DNA from: Maridesulfovibrio salexigens DSM 2638 | GTDB lineage: Bacteria > Desulfobacterota > Desulfovibrionia > Desulfovibrionales > Desulfovibrionaceae | Direction of reading: 5' to 3' | Assembly (NCBI RefSeq): GCF_000023445.1 | Contig: NC_012881.1 | Coordinates: forward strand, 1,617,501-1,681,500 | DNA length: 64,000 nt | In this document: piece after piece, positions 1-9,156 of the stretch | Position numbering within the stretch: the first letter of the stretch is position 1 | Layout of the letters: the number at the start of each line of letters is the position of its first letter | Position numbers and translations under genes: made by a program | Notes under the pieces: model-generated | Told to the model about the DNA's origin: nothing | Seen by the model: the letters and a program-made list of their open reading frames with translations, nothing else | Databases searched by the model: none

Positions 1-614
1 TCCAAGGCCATTTTTGCAAGGATATCCGCATCAAGTGTCGCGGGCATGGCCGGGTAGTTAACCTTTTCGGTTGCAGCAAGAATTGCCGCTTTGGGTTTTT
101 CCATTCCAAGTTTACGCGCAACATCAATGGCGTTGCGCAGTATGTCGGCTTTACGTTGCAGGTTGGGTTTTATGTTAACTCCTGCATCAGTCAGCAGAAT
201 CAGTCTTTTCTGGGAAGATGCTTCAAACACGCTTACGTGGCTGATAATTCCTTTTGTGGGCACGCCGGTCTGTTTGTTGAGGATGGCTTTGAGTACCGTA
301 CTAGTGCTGACCAGACCTTTCATGATCAGGTCTGCTTTGCCGTTTTTAAAGTAGGAGACAGCAGTTGCCACCGCTTCGACATCGTCATGCTCATCATGGA
401 ATTCAAAGCCGTCTATGTTTAGCCCGTGCTTTTCCGCAACAGCGAGGGACTTTTCCCTGTTACCGATGAAAATCGGTTCGGCAATTCCTTCTTTATGTGC
501 AGTGAGGGCGGACCTGATTACAAATTCTTCAGCGCATGGGGCAATTGCCACGCGCGCAGGACGATCGTGATTGCGAACTGCTGTAATGATTTCATCTAGT
601 GATGTTATGGTCAT
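1..614 (-). CDS. Phosphate acetyl/butyryltransferase-family protein (C-terminus beyond the window)
   Basis: The minus strand reads open from an ATG at 614 to the window edge, so about 204 N-terminal residues are visible and the C-terminus is missing. The protein begins MTITSLDEIITAV and contains KADLIMKGLVSTSTVLKAIL, then TGVPTKGIISHVSVF and LLTDAGVNIKPNL. These match the PTA_PTB fold of phosphate butyryltransferases and short phosphotransacetylases, which move an acyl group between CoA and phosphate. An AAAGGTG ribosome-binding site precedes the ATG. It lies downstream of the acetolactate synthase regulatory subunit gene on the same strand, 65 bases away. Whether the substrate is acetyl, butyryl or branched acyl-CoA cannot be told from this part; a kinase gene next door, off the window, would help. 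Confidence 0.85.
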   Translation of the reverse strand, partial: MTITSLDEIITAVRNHDRPARVAIAPCAEEFVIRSALTAHKEGIAEPIFIGNREKSLAVAEKHGLNIDGFEFHDEHDDVEAVATAVSYFKNGKADLIMKGLVSTSTVLKAILNKQTGVPTKGIISHVSVFEASSQKRLILLTDAGVNIKPNLQRKADILRNAIDVARKLGMEKPKAAILAATEKVNYPAMPATLDADILAKMAL

Positions 615-679
615 CTGCGCACCTTTTTACGGTCTGGAAGTTCCGTCTGGATTAAGATCAATTTCGCGCCGGTTAAGCG

Positions 680-1159
680 TTACTCATCTCCGCGTTTGAG
701 TGCGATCATACCGGTACGGCAAAGGCTTTTGATCCCGAAAGGCTGGAGGATCTTGATAAGTCCTTCAACCCTTTCCTGGTCTCCGCTAAGCTCTACGGTA
801 ATGGTTTTCTGACCCATTCCGACAACATCAGCCCGGAAAACTTCGAAAATCTGCATAATTTGCGACATGGTGTCTTTGTTTACTTCAACTTTGATAAGCA
901 CGAGCTCCCGGTCCACAAATTCTTTGCGGGCCAGATCGTCCAGCTGAATGACAAAGTCCATCGCTTTAAGCTGTTCGGTTACTTTGGTTATCTCTTCTCT
1001 ACTGCCTTCGGCGCATATGACCATTCGTGAAACATCCATATTCTCGGTTTCACCGCAGGAAATGGAAGTGATGTTGATTTTATTATCTTGAAAGGCAGCA
1101 GAGGATTCGGCCAGAACTCCGGTTTTGTTTTTTACAAGTGCGGATATGGTGTGTTTCAT
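680..1159 (-). CDS. ilvN: Acetolactate synthase small (regulatory) subunit, ACT domain
   Basis: A 159-residue protein starting MKHTISALVKNKTGVL. Residues 3-75 form an ACT domain of the IlvN/IlvH type (valine-sensing, regulating the catalytic large subunit in branched-chain amino-acid synthesis). The C-terminal half (VDRELVLIKVEVNKD ... GQKTITVELSGDQERVEGLI) matches the usual second domain. The reading frame is open upstream to 1222, but the start at 1159 has a clear AGGAG site and fits the family N-terminus. No large-subunit gene (ilvB) is adjacent, which is less common for ilvN, so a stand-alone ACT protein of this family remains possible. Confidence 0.85.
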   Translation of the reverse strand: MKHTISALVKNKTGVLAESSAAFQDNKINITSISCGETENMDVSRMVICAEGSREEITKVTEQLKAMDFVIQLDDLARKEFVDRELVLIKVEVNKDTMSQIMQIFEVFRADVVGMGQKTITVELSGDQERVEGLIKILQPFGIKSLCRTGMIALKRGDE

Positions 1160-1257
1160 CTTTACTCCTGAAAATGACAGTTCTTTTTCTTGGAGCATAC
1201 ACGCAAAGCCGGTCGTGAACAAGCAGGGACGGTAAAAGAGAAGAAGGGGGAAAGTTG

Positions 1258-4200
1258 TTAGATTGTTGTTAATCCCGGGGGGCAGAAACCTTCGGAACGC
1301 ATCTTGACCAGTTTTTCCGCGTCTTCATTTGTCTGGGGTTTGTCAAAGTAGTAGCCCTGAACATAGTCGCAGCCGATATCTTTAAGAAGAATAAGCTGTT
1401 CCCGTGTCTCAACACCTTCAGCAATGACGTCCATGCTCAGACTGTGCCCCAAAGCATTTACTGCACGAACTATCTCGAGAGATTCGTGGTCGCTGGCCAT
1501 ATGGCTGACAAAGGAACGGTCGATTTTAACGGTGGAAGCCGGAAAGCGTTGCAGCTGTGCCAGTGATGAATAGCCGGTTCCGAAGTCATCAACTGCCAGT
1601 CTGATTCCCATCTCGCCGATCTTTTTCAGGTTCAGGGAGGATGCTGCATTGCGCTCCATGATCGCGGATTCTGTTATTTCCAGCTTGAGATTGTCAGCCG
1701 GAATCTTGGTCTCCTGCACAATTGTTTCAATAGCTTCAGCCAGATCTGGCTTGGAAAGCTGACTGGGGGATAGGTTGACGGTCAGAAATAGATCGTTGGC
1801 ATTGGGATAAAGCCTGATCCATGCGGACATGAATCTGCATGCTTCAAAGAGTATGATTCGGTCGAGTTCAACTATCAATCCAGTTTCTTCTGCAACAGGG
1901 ATAATCTGATCCGGAGTCAGGAATCCACGCTCCGGGTGGTTCCAGCGAACAAGAGCTTCAAATCCGGCCAGATTGCGGTTTTGCATGCTGTAAACCGGTT
2001 GGAAGTAGGGGAAAAATTCATTTTCAGGAATACCCTGTCTTATTTCAGTCTCAATCAGCAGACTTTGCAGGGCTTTTTCGTGCATGGTTTTGTTGAAAAC
2101 CTTGAACTTGTTAACCCCTTGTTCCTTGGCTTTGTACATGCTGATGTCCGCATCACGAATGATGTGCTCAGGATGCTCGTAGCTTGAAGTCTTGAAAACA
2201 ATGCCGATACTGGAACTGATGACAACTTCCCTTGAGGATATGCTCATCGGCTTGCGGATTTCGTTGCGAATATCACGGATAATCTGGATGACCATTTGAG
2301 GGGTGGAGAAGTCTTCAATCAACACCGCAAATTCATCACCACCCATCCTTGCAACGGTATCAACGGGGCGCAGGCAGCATTTAATTCTTTTGCCGACCTC
2401 AATGAGTAATTCGTCACCTGCCTGATGTCCAAGGCTGTCGTTGATACGTTTGAACATATCAATATCAAGCATCAGGACAGCGAAAGTCCTTTCCGGAATC
2501 TTGCGAGACATATCCAGAGTTTCTTCCAGACGCTCAAGAAAGAAAGTGCGGTTCGGCAGCCCGGTCAGGGAGTCGTGCAGGGACTGATAGGAAAGTCTTC
2601 GTTCATATTCCTTGCGCTGTGAAATATCATCGTAAATAATGAATGTTCCTGAAATTTCCTCATTGTAAAGAAAGGGGTACCCAAGGATGGATACCGGGAT
2701 AAGCCTGCCATTTTTATGGCGGCGCATATCTTCGGTCCGGTATGTTTCTCCGCCGAGTATCTTTTTCAGGTTTGCCCTGATTTTTCCTGTATTGGTCGGA
2801 GAAAGGTTTTCACAGCAGGGCGCCATTTCTTCGGTGGAGTATCCGAAAAGTTTGTTGAAGGCTCTGTTGGTATCAACCACATTTCCTTTGGAATCTGTTA
2901 ATGCAATAGCTTGCGGAGAGCTTTCAAAAAGTTGCATGAACCGGGATTTGTGTCTGAAAATTTTACGCTCGGCTACAATTTCCAGAGTGGAGTCAAAAGC
3001 TGTGCCTGTGTATAAAACAGGGTTGCCGCGAGAGTCATAAGAGGTGCGGGCATTCACAGTAACCCATTTCTCTTTCCCGTTGCGATGGTTCACTCGCAAT
3101 AGCATTCCATTGACTGCACCATCGGTGAGCAATCTTTTTAGAAATTTCTGACGACCTTCATGATTATAGAGAAATCTTGAAGCCAGATCATTTTCAGCCA
3201 GCATTTCATCAACATTGTCATAGCCCATTATCGCAGCTAATGCAGGGTTCGCTACAGTAACTCTTCCTGCGGCAGATATCTGGAAAATAGCAACGGTCGC
3301 GTTTTCAAAGATTGAACGAAATTTTTTCTCACTCTCCAGCAGAGCTTCCTCAGCCTGCCTGCGTAAAAGGGCTGCTGCAACTTGCTCGGATATTGCCACC
3401 ATGAGATCAATATCCTGAGAATTGTAGACACCGGAGCGTTCATATGACTGAATTGCCATCACGCCCATTACTTTTCCCCCGTGCTTTAGGGGAATGCCCA
3501 TCCATGATTTTGCAGGCGAACCGATGTGATTGATCTTATTGGTTCTTTGGTCACGGAAATCGTTTTCATCAAGTAATAACGGATGCTCCGCCTTAATTAC
3601 TTCCACGCTTAGGCTTTTGCCATCAGTCATTGGCAAAACAGTATATGGCGCCATGAAATCTTTTTCGTCAGCGTAATATGGAAAAGTTAAGGTTTTCTGG
3701 ACTTCGTTATACAGTCCGACAAAGAAGTTCTCAGCTTCAATGAACGGCTTGAGGCTTTCGTGTACCTGCTTGAGGAATATGGGGGTGTCTGCTGTTGAAT
3801 TAAGAGCAGATGAAATTTTGTAGAGGATTAAGTTGATATTTTCAGTCTGTTTTCGTGCTGAAATATCACGCAGAGACTCGATAGCCCCAATGGTTTTGCC
3901 GTTTGCATCCAGTATTGGCGCAGCCTGTACCCATAGATTTGTGCTTTTTCGATTGCCAAGGTCTTGAATACAGATTTCCGCGGCAAGAGCTCTACCTCTG
4001 CGACTGATTGCTCCATATTCAATTTCGCCAATTTCATCACAACCGTTGACAAGATCGATCAGGCCCGGAGTGCGTTTGCCGTGTATGAGATTTATGTGCT
4101 CAAAGTTGCCATTGCCAATGACATTTTCCGCTTTTGTGTTGGTAAGCTGTTCAAGGGCAGGGTTCCATGCAACGATGACCCCTTCTTTATTAATAATAAA

Positions 4201-4380
4201 AGCGGGGTCAGGTATGAAATGTAAAATGCTGACAGCAGGCGAGTTGGGTACAAGTGTAGAGTCATCAAGGCCGGAGTATGTTTTTTCGACCAAGTCTATA
4301 AAATTGTTCAGCTCATCGGCTAGTTCTAGAGACTGGTCTCCGATGGTGTCTTTCAGTTGTTTTTCCAGCAATTCGTGCAT
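1258..4380 (-). CDS. PAS-GAF-PAS-PAS-GGDEF-EAL cyclic-di-GMP protein
   Basis: A 1040-residue soluble signalling protein. In order: a PAS domain (about residues 50-175), a GAF domain (about 180-345), two more PAS domains (about 350-600), a diguanylate cyclase domain with intact GGDEF (about residue 679) preceded by an RPVD inhibitory-site motif, and an EAL phosphodiesterase domain with FEALVRWNHP (about 805) and DDFGTGYSS. Both catalytic signatures look intact, so it could make or break c-di-GMP; the PAS and GAF modules presumably choose between these. No transmembrane segment or signal peptide is seen, so it should act in the cytoplasm. It stands alone as a transcription unit between ilvN and a lipoprotein gene. 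Confidence 0.92.
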   Translation of the reverse strand: MHELLEKQLKDTIGDQSLELADELNNFIDLVEKTYSGLDDSTLVPNSPAVSILHFIPDPAFIINKEGVIVAWNPALEQLTNTKAENVIGNGNFEHINLIHGKRTPGLIDLVNGCDEIGEIEYGAISRRGRALAAEICIQDLGNRKSTNLWVQAAPILDANGKTIGAIESLRDISARKQTENINLILYKISSALNSTADTPIFLKQVHESLKPFIEAENFFVGLYNEVQKTLTFPYYADEKDFMAPYTVLPMTDGKSLSVEVIKAEHPLLLDENDFRDQRTNKINHIGSPAKSWMGIPLKHGGKVMGVMAIQSYERSGVYNSQDIDLMVAISEQVAAALLRRQAEEALLESEKKFRSIFENATVAIFQISAAGRVTVANPALAAIMGYDNVDEMLAENDLASRFLYNHEGRQKFLKRLLTDGAVNGMLLRVNHRNGKEKWVTVNARTSYDSRGNPVLYTGTAFDSTLEIVAERKIFRHKSRFMQLFESSPQAIALTDSKGNVVDTNRAFNKLFGYSTEEMAPCCENLSPTNTGKIRANLKKILGGETYRTEDMRRHKNGRLIPVSILGYPFLYNEEISGTFIIYDDISQRKEYERRLSYQSLHDSLTGLPNRTFFLERLEETLDMSRKIPERTFAVLMLDIDMFKRINDSLGHQAGDELLIEVGKRIKCCLRPVDTVARMGGDEFAVLIEDFSTPQMVIQIIRDIRNEIRKPMSISSREVVISSSIGIVFKTSSYEHPEHIIRDADISMYKAKEQGVNKFKVFNKTMHEKALQSLLIETEIRQGIPENEFFPYFQPVYSMQNRNLAGFEALVRWNHPERGFLTPDQIIPVAEETGLIVELDRIILFEACRFMSAWIRLYPNANDLFLTVNLSPSQLSKPDLAEAIETIVQETKIPADNLKLEITESAIMERNAASSLNLKKIGEMGIRLAVDDFGTGYSSLAQLQRFPASTVKIDRSFVSHMASDHESLEIVRAVNALGHSLSMDVIAEGVETREQLILLKDIGCDYVQGYYFDKPQTNEDAEKLVKMRSEGFCPPGLTTI

Positions 4381-4467
4381 CGTAGTAAGTGGATACTTTA
4401 ATAATTGTTGAGTTGCAAGTCAGCTTGTCTCATTTTTAAAATAGCATAACCTTGTGCTATAGTAATC

Positions 4468-6669
4468 TTATTTTCCGATTTTATGTACAGAAATAGTCGG
4501 TTCGTTTTGATGATTCCGTTGAACGCTGATTAGATAGTATTCTCCTTGTGGAGTACTTATTTCCCATGTTTTGTTTTCAGGGTTCATTTTACCTTGAATT
4601 GTTTTCTCAATTATTTGAAATCTATTCTTATCTATTAATTTAGAAACAGAGAAATCTTTAAAGTATTGAGGATTGCGTTTAATTTTTTTAAAATAGGGTA
4701 GATTGAATTTTATTCTTTGCCAGTTTGAGTAGAAGGCTTTACTTTCTGCTGTAGCATTTGCATTTCCTATCTGATTCGTAAGTTGCGGATAAAATGGTTT
4801 CCATAGCTCTCCGTCATAGAATTCAACCCAGCCCAATTCGTCAAGAAAGCGTGCCGGAATACCTGCGCTACGTAATATCGCGGTATTTAATATGCATATC
4901 TCAGTAATCGAAGATGTTTTGAGGGTATCTAATACTTGGACAGGTGAGAGTGTGTCTCCCAGTACACCTTTGTTTACTGATGATATTTCAGTATTAAGTT
5001 TATCTAATCTTTTTAGCAGTTTTTCCATTCCACCGACTTTGGTAAGATTGAATTTATGATGCAGGCGTTTTCGCCAATTGCTTTGCTGTTCGTATATGAT
5101 CCGCGGGTTAAGGACGTATTGCTCGAAAATATTATCAGGATATTTCAATCCCGTTGATTCTGCTTCTTTTCTAGATCTGTCAGAAAATTCCGCATTTTCT
5201 ATTAATTCAGTTGCCTTCACTGTCAACAGGTCTGCCACGGGCAGGATGGATATTGATTTGAGCAGTGAATCCCTGTTTGAGGGAGGGCAGGTGGCTATTG
5301 CGCGCAGTATTTGCGGGGTGTTCAGTCCTGATTTTGCAATATCAGAAGCACTGTCAGGCAAGGCTGTTTCCGCACTGGTTTTCATCCCTGTCAGTCTTTG
5401 CAGCCGTCTGTTTTTTATGGAATCAAATTCCACCTTTTTGGCGCCTTCTGAGTTTTTGGGCGGGGTAGGTATTTTTAAAGTGTCTTGGTAGGCAAATTTA
5501 AAACTGATAGTGCCTTCCGGTTTGTTGTCCGGCTGCATTCTTAGTATTATCGGGGTTCGTCCAGTTTGCTTTCCGGGAATCCATATTGATCCTGAATATG
5601 CGGAATTATCTCCGTTTGCAGCTGATAAAAGTACGGAACCCGGCCCTAACGTGATTTTTACCTTTCCCTCTGCATCAGTTGTCTTAGCGGCTACAGGACG
5701 GAAGGACGCATAATTCAGCACTGAAAAAAATACTCTCGTTCCGGGCAATGGTTTGCCTTTGGAGTCAACTACCAACACTTCGGTTCTGCTTGCCGGGGCA
5801 TAGCGTGCAGTGGTGTTGATCAGTGTACAGCCGAAAGAACGTCCCAGAATTGGGAAGTCTGCTGAAGTTGTATTTCCGTATGCATATGAAACCACCAGTG
5901 GTGCCATGCGTACTGAACCGCTGAACCATGCATGATCAAGTCCATAGTCTGGATTGGCTGATTCAATGTAATGCCATTTACCGTCTACCTGAACTTCGGT
6001 CCAAGTATGGTTGTCGTTTGAGTGCTGCCAGGCCGGAACCATTGCCTGTCTTGCGGGGATGCCCACGCTACGCAGTGCGCAGACTGCAAGGATTACAGCT
6101 TCTTCACATCTTCCCCAGCCCCGGTTGATAGTCATGAGCGGGTTTTGGTCCCAACGCTGGGTTGATTTGAAGCCTGTTTTGGAAAAACACCAGCGGTTTA
6201 CTGCAAGCACGGCTTCTTCCATTGATTCACATTCAGCAACTAGCGGTAGAAGTTCATTAAAAAAAAGTTTTCGCCAACTGGTGGCTTTTTCCTGACTTAC
6301 ACGGTGCGGGAGCACATAGTGCAGGAAGTCGTTCCAGGAAATATTTTTTCCCCACTTGGTTGATTCGCGGGCAAGGAAGGCAAAGTCGAGGTTTTCAGCC
6401 AACTCTTTTGCAGAGAGGGCGGCCCGGTCTGATGGAGGGAGGTTAGCGATCAGAAATTGTGCGGCCTGACGTTTTTGGGGATTTTCGTCATATCTGGAAA
6501 TGAAATTTTCTAATTCAGCGCGGTTGTTGCCTGAAGTGGCAAGTATCGTTTTTATCGATGCGGAGTATGGTGAAAATTGATCTTGATAATTTTTAGTTGA
6601 ACAGGCGCATAGAGATGTGCAGAGGCAAATGGCAGCTAAAATATGTGATACGTATTTAAGTGAAATCAT
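4468..6669 (-). CDS. Transglutaminase-like lipoprotein with a second, degenerate domain
   Basis: A 733-residue protein with a lipoprotein signal peptide ending at the lipobox LCAC (Cys23). The first transglutaminase-like domain has Cys near residue 187 (GWGRCEEAV), His near 220 (DNHTWTEV) and a downstream Asp (ESANPDYGLD), that is, the complete Cys-His-Asp triad of the papain-like transglutaminase superfamily. A middle beta-sandwich-like segment (EVLVVDSKGKPLPGTRVFF) follows. Near residue 590 a second copy of the core appears (TEICILNTAILRSAGIPARF), but its His position is not kept (LGWVEFYDGELW). It is likely a periplasmic, membrane-anchored peptidase or cross-linker. The substrate is unknown. 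The second half is AT-richer than its neighbours. Confidence 0.82.
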   Translation of the reverse strand: MISLKYVSHILAAICLCTSLCACSTKNYQDQFSPYSASIKTILATSGNNRAELENFISRYDENPQKRQAAQFLIANLPPSDRAALSAKELAENLDFAFLARESTKWGKNISWNDFLHYVLPHRVSQEKATSWRKLFFNELLPLVAECESMEEAVLAVNRWCFSKTGFKSTQRWDQNPLMTINRGWGRCEEAVILAVCALRSVGIPARQAMVPAWQHSNDNHTWTEVQVDGKWHYIESANPDYGLDHAWFSGSVRMAPLVVSYAYGNTTSADFPILGRSFGCTLINTTARYAPASRTEVLVVDSKGKPLPGTRVFFSVLNYASFRPVAAKTTDAEGKVKITLGPGSVLLSAANGDNSAYSGSIWIPGKQTGRTPIILRMQPDNKPEGTISFKFAYQDTLKIPTPPKNSEGAKKVEFDSIKNRRLQRLTGMKTSAETALPDSASDIAKSGLNTPQILRAIATCPPSNRDSLLKSISILPVADLLTVKATELIENAEFSDRSRKEAESTGLKYPDNIFEQYVLNPRIIYEQQSNWRKRLHHKFNLTKVGGMEKLLKRLDKLNTEISSVNKGVLGDTLSPVQVLDTLKTSSITEICILNTAILRSAGIPARFLDELGWVEFYDGELWKPFYPQLTNQIGNANATAESKAFYSNWQRIKFNLPYFKKIKRNPQYFKDFSVSKLIDKNRFQIIEKTIQGKMNPENKTWEISTPQGEYYLISVQRNHQNEPTISVHKIGK

Positions 6670-6702
6670 GAAGATTGGTCTAGCATATAGTCCGTCTTAT
6701 GT

Positions 6703-6736
6703 AAAAAAGACCGGAACCATATAGGTCCCGGTCTTA
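6703..6736 (-). terminator. Rho-independent terminator after the IscA-like gene
   Basis: On the minus strand AAGACCGGGACC and GGTTCCGGTCTT pair around a TATAT loop and are followed by a run of T. It lies just downstream of the IscA/HesB-like gene and just before the transglutaminase-like lipoprotein gene, separating the two transcripts. Confidence 0.85.
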
Positions 6737-6769
6737 GAGGTGCATAGAGGGTAATTGTTGTCGATCCGG

Positions 6770-7084
6770 TTAGCCGCAACCGCAGCCGCTGCAGCCTCCG
6801 CCGCAACCATTTTCTTCTTCGAATACGAGAGAAGAAGAGATCTCAATTCCCATGGGTGAAAGGTCAATTACCATGGGTTTGGCCTGCGCGAGAAGCTCTT
6901 CGTCAACTACAAAGTCGTATCCTTCAAGGTTGATGGTTTCATCACCTTCTTTTGCGGAATCAATTCCAAGTGCCAGACGGGTTCCGCTGCATGCGGAAGC
7001 AATGTATATACGAATCGGCTCTTTGTCTTTGTCTTCAAAGTGCTGATCGAGTACTTCTTTTGCTTTCTCTGTGATCTTAAGCAT
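6770..7084 (-). CDS. IscA/HesB-family iron-sulfur protein
   Basis: A 104-residue protein of the HesB/IscA fold (A-type iron-sulfur scaffold or carrier). The conserved first Cys is present in SACSGTRLALGID, and the C-terminus carries an unusually cysteine- and glycine-rich tail (CGGGCSGCGCG, five Cys) where IscA normally has CGCG. A strong AAGGAG site precedes the ATG at 7084. It is monocistronic, with its own terminator. It may carry or insert Fe-S clusters for the many Fe-S enzymes of the cell. This is family inference; related short HesB-like proteins of unknown role exist in Desulfovibrio. Confidence 0.8.
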   Translation of the reverse strand: MLKITEKAKEVLDQHFEDKDKEPIRIYIASACSGTRLALGIDSAKEGDETINLEGYDFVVDEELLAQAKPMVIDLSPMGIEISSSLVFEEENGCGGGCSGCGCG

Positions 7085-7236
7085 TATTTTCTCCTTTTGA
7101 GGTTTGTTTTTCTAACAGAATAGCCCTCATGCAAGGTAAGTCAACCTGAATAGAGCAAAAAAACGTTCACTATTTGTTTTGCTCGTGAATGCGCTTGTTT
7201 TGCATTTAAAAATCCTATTCACGGGTAGGATATTCG

Positions 7237-8073
7237 CTATCTGTTTTCCCGAAGGAAACGTCCGGGTGAAATACCTATTACCTTTTTGAAGTGGCGGGAA
7301 AAATGACTTTGGTCAGAAAAACCTGAATTAAGTGCCGCTTCGATCAATGTTTCTCCAGATTGAATCCGGGCTTTTGCTTCGTAAATGCGGCAAGAGGTGA
7401 GATGCTCCTGCGGAGATAATCCGAATTTTTTTACAAACAGTTTTTGCAGATGAAACTGGCTGAGGCATGCTGTTTCAGCCAGAACATTTAAAGTGATTTT
7501 GTCTTTGAAATTTGTATCAATAAATTCTTTCACCCTGATTAGAGCTTCCTGCTGAGGACCGGTTGCTTCCGGGATTATCCGCGTGGTGCTGAAGTGTTCC
7601 AGTGCATGGTATAAAAAATTGTTCAAAGCTGTTTGCTTCTCAAGGGATGTCCCAGTTGTCTTCAAGAGGGAGAACAGTTCATCAAAAGAGGTGCGGCCAA
7701 AACCTTTGTAAGCAATGGCAGGGTTAAAATGTGGCGCAGAACATGCCTTGCCGCTTATCTCTTCTGCAAGATTTTGCAGATAGGATGGATTGACGCATAG
7801 GGCGCGATATGAGTGGGGACCGAATCCATTTTTGCAAATTGATTCGCAACTGTGAGATGTGCCGGGGGGAAGTATGCACATCTCCCCGGCACAATATGAA
7901 TATGTTTGAGAATTGATACTGACCTTGCGTTCTCCCTGATCTATCAGGATGAAAATATAGCTGGAATGAACATGGCGCGGAAAACGGTTTGCGATTTCAC
8001 GTGCTTCAATAAGCACTGCTTCCGGCAGATTCTCCAGCTCATTAAAGGTCAGTTTTTCATTATGTTTTGTCAT
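7237..8073 (-). CDS. AraC-family transcriptional regulator
   Basis: A 278-residue regulator. The N-terminal half (about residues 10-110) is an AraC_binding cupin domain (FPRHVHSSYIFILIDQGE, MCILPPGTSHSCES). The C-terminal 100 residues form two helix-turn-helix motifs (LAETACLSQFHLQKLFVKKF and EAALNSGFSDQSHFSRHFKK, then GISPGRF). It lies 10 bases downstream of a small cupin gene on the same strand, so the two are probably one operon. A perfect palindrome upstream of the cupin gene (8530-8544) is a candidate operator. The effector is unknown. Confidence 0.92.
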   Translation of the reverse strand: MTKHNEKLTFNELENLPEAVLIEAREIANRFPRHVHSSYIFILIDQGERKVSINSQTYSYCAGEMCILPPGTSHSCESICKNGFGPHSYRALCVNPSYLQNLAEEISGKACSAPHFNPAIAYKGFGRTSFDELFSLLKTTGTSLEKQTALNNFLYHALEHFSTTRIIPEATGPQQEALIRVKEFIDTNFKDKITLNVLAETACLSQFHLQKLFVKKFGLSPQEHLTSCRIYEAKARIQSGETLIEAALNSGFSDQSHFSRHFKKVIGISPGRFLRENR

Positions 8074-8083
8074 TTGTTCCGAT

Positions 8084-8476
8084 TCATATCAAAGCCGGGA
8101 AAAACTTGGCAAGCAGAGTCAGCCCTTCCGGTCCGGCTTTTACGCTATGTTCCTTTCCTTGAGGGATAACAGCTGATTTGCCGGGATGGTAGGGTGTTGA
8201 TTTGTCTGCAAGGCTGGCATCTCCGTTTCCACCGATGATTTCATGCAGTTCCCATTGGTTTTCATGGATATGTGTTTCAAGGGTGCAGCCGGGATCAATT
8301 CTTACAATGTGGCAGCTCAGCTGACCTGCGGTCTTATCTCCGGTGATAAGGTGTTTGAGGTAAACGCCTTCGAATGCAGGGTGTGGATTCCAATCAAGGT
8401 TTGAGCACTGAATAGAATCTGTTGTTGTTTCAATTGTGCCGTTTGCGGCGAGAATGGGAAATTCCTCTGATGTCAT
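8084..8476 (-). CDS. Small cupin-domain protein
   Basis: A 130-residue single-domain cupin: HIHENQWELHEIIGG gives the first metal-binding motif (two His and a Glu), and PGKSAVIPQGKEHSVKAG the second (His). It probably binds a divalent metal. It is co-transcribed with the downstream AraC regulator gene; such pairs often sense or modify a small molecule. No enzyme activity can be assigned from the sequence. A GGAGG-like site (ctcct in plus orientation) lies just upstream of the ATG at 8476. Confidence 0.82.
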   Translation of the reverse strand: MTSEEFPILAANGTIETTTDSIQCSNLDWNPHPAFEGVYLKHLITGDKTAGQLSCHIVRIDPGCTLETHIHENQWELHEIIGGNGDASLADKSTPYHPGKSAVIPQGKEHSVKAGPEGLTLLAKFFPALI

Positions 8477-8529
8477 ATTGTCCTCCTGTTTTTATTGGTG
8501 TGATCGTTTTATAGGCAGGATCAGGAGGA

Positions 8530-8544
8530 ATCGTATTGTACGAT
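8530..8544. promoter_or_regulatory. Perfect palindrome upstream of the cupin-araC operon
   Basis: ATCGTA-TTG-TACGAT is a perfect dyad 54 bases upstream of the cupin start codon. Its position and symmetry suit an operator, perhaps for the AraC regulator encoded in the same operon or for another dimeric regulator. Binding is inferred. Confidence 0.4.
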
Positions 8545-8566
8545 CTTGTGAATGTGGTTTTTCAAA

Positions 8567-8604
8567 TAAAAAAGCGGATAAGATTTATTACTTACCCGCT
8601 TTTA
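8567..8604 (-). terminator. Terminator after osmC-like gene
   Basis: AAAAGCGG-A-TAAG pairs with CTTA-C-CCGCTTTT around an AT-rich loop, with T runs on both sides. It lies immediately downstream of the OsmC-family gene on the minus strand and could work in both directions. Confidence 0.75.
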
Positions 8605-8632
8605 GCTGAACCAATATGGCAGCAAAATTTAT

Positions 8633-9028
8633 TTAAACAATTTCTAGCTGAAAGGCCGGAGGGCTCATGAGCAGCTTTTTGATGGGACAAAGGTCCAGTG
8701 CTCGGAGCAGGGCCGCTTTGTACTTTTCAGGAAAACCATCAGGAATGCTTAGTTCGTAGGTGAACTTGGCAATCTGGTTTCCTTCTTCATTATACTGGTA
8801 TCTGACTTTTAGTCCCAGACCTTCCATAGGCAGTGATCTCGCTTCACAAAACTTGCGGGCGTAGTGAGCCGCACAGGTTGCCAGTGAAGCCAGAAAAAGA
8901 TGCGTAGGTTCCGGGGCAGACCCTTCGCCTCCTTCACTTACAGGCATATCAACATCGATACAGTAATCGTCGCTGACAGCTGAAAGCTTTTGGCCGGGGC
9001 CGAATTCAATTTTGATTTCATTATTCAT
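8633..9028 (-). CDS. OsmC/Ohr-family protein
   Basis: About 131 residues starting MNNEIKIEFGPGQ. OsmC-family features are seen: GGEGSAPEPTHLFLASLATC (first conserved Cys) and LRALDLCPIKKLL (second Cys), the pair that in OsmC/Ohr reduces organic hydroperoxides. Two ATG codons are in tandem (9031 and 9028); the second has the better distance from the GGAG site. An upstream open frame to 9115 lacks a good start. It is monocistronic with its own terminator. It may be a peroxidase or the less well defined OsmC-like group. Confidence 0.85.
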   Translation of the reverse strand: MNNEIKIEFGPGQKLSAVSDDYCIDVDMPVSEGGEGSAPEPTHLFLASLATCAAHYARKFCEARSLPMEGLGLKVRYQYNEEGNQIAKFTYELSIPDGFPEKYKAALLRALDLCPIKKLLMSPPAFQLEIV

Positions 9029-9156
9029 CATGACTCCAATTCGCCATAAATGTTGATAAAAATCACAGTGCTGCGGTTGGGATGTAAAGTAGCCCTTTAC
9101 GTAAGAAAAAAGCAATGCTTTTTGTGTAGGGAAACCGGGGAAATACGTCTTTTTTT

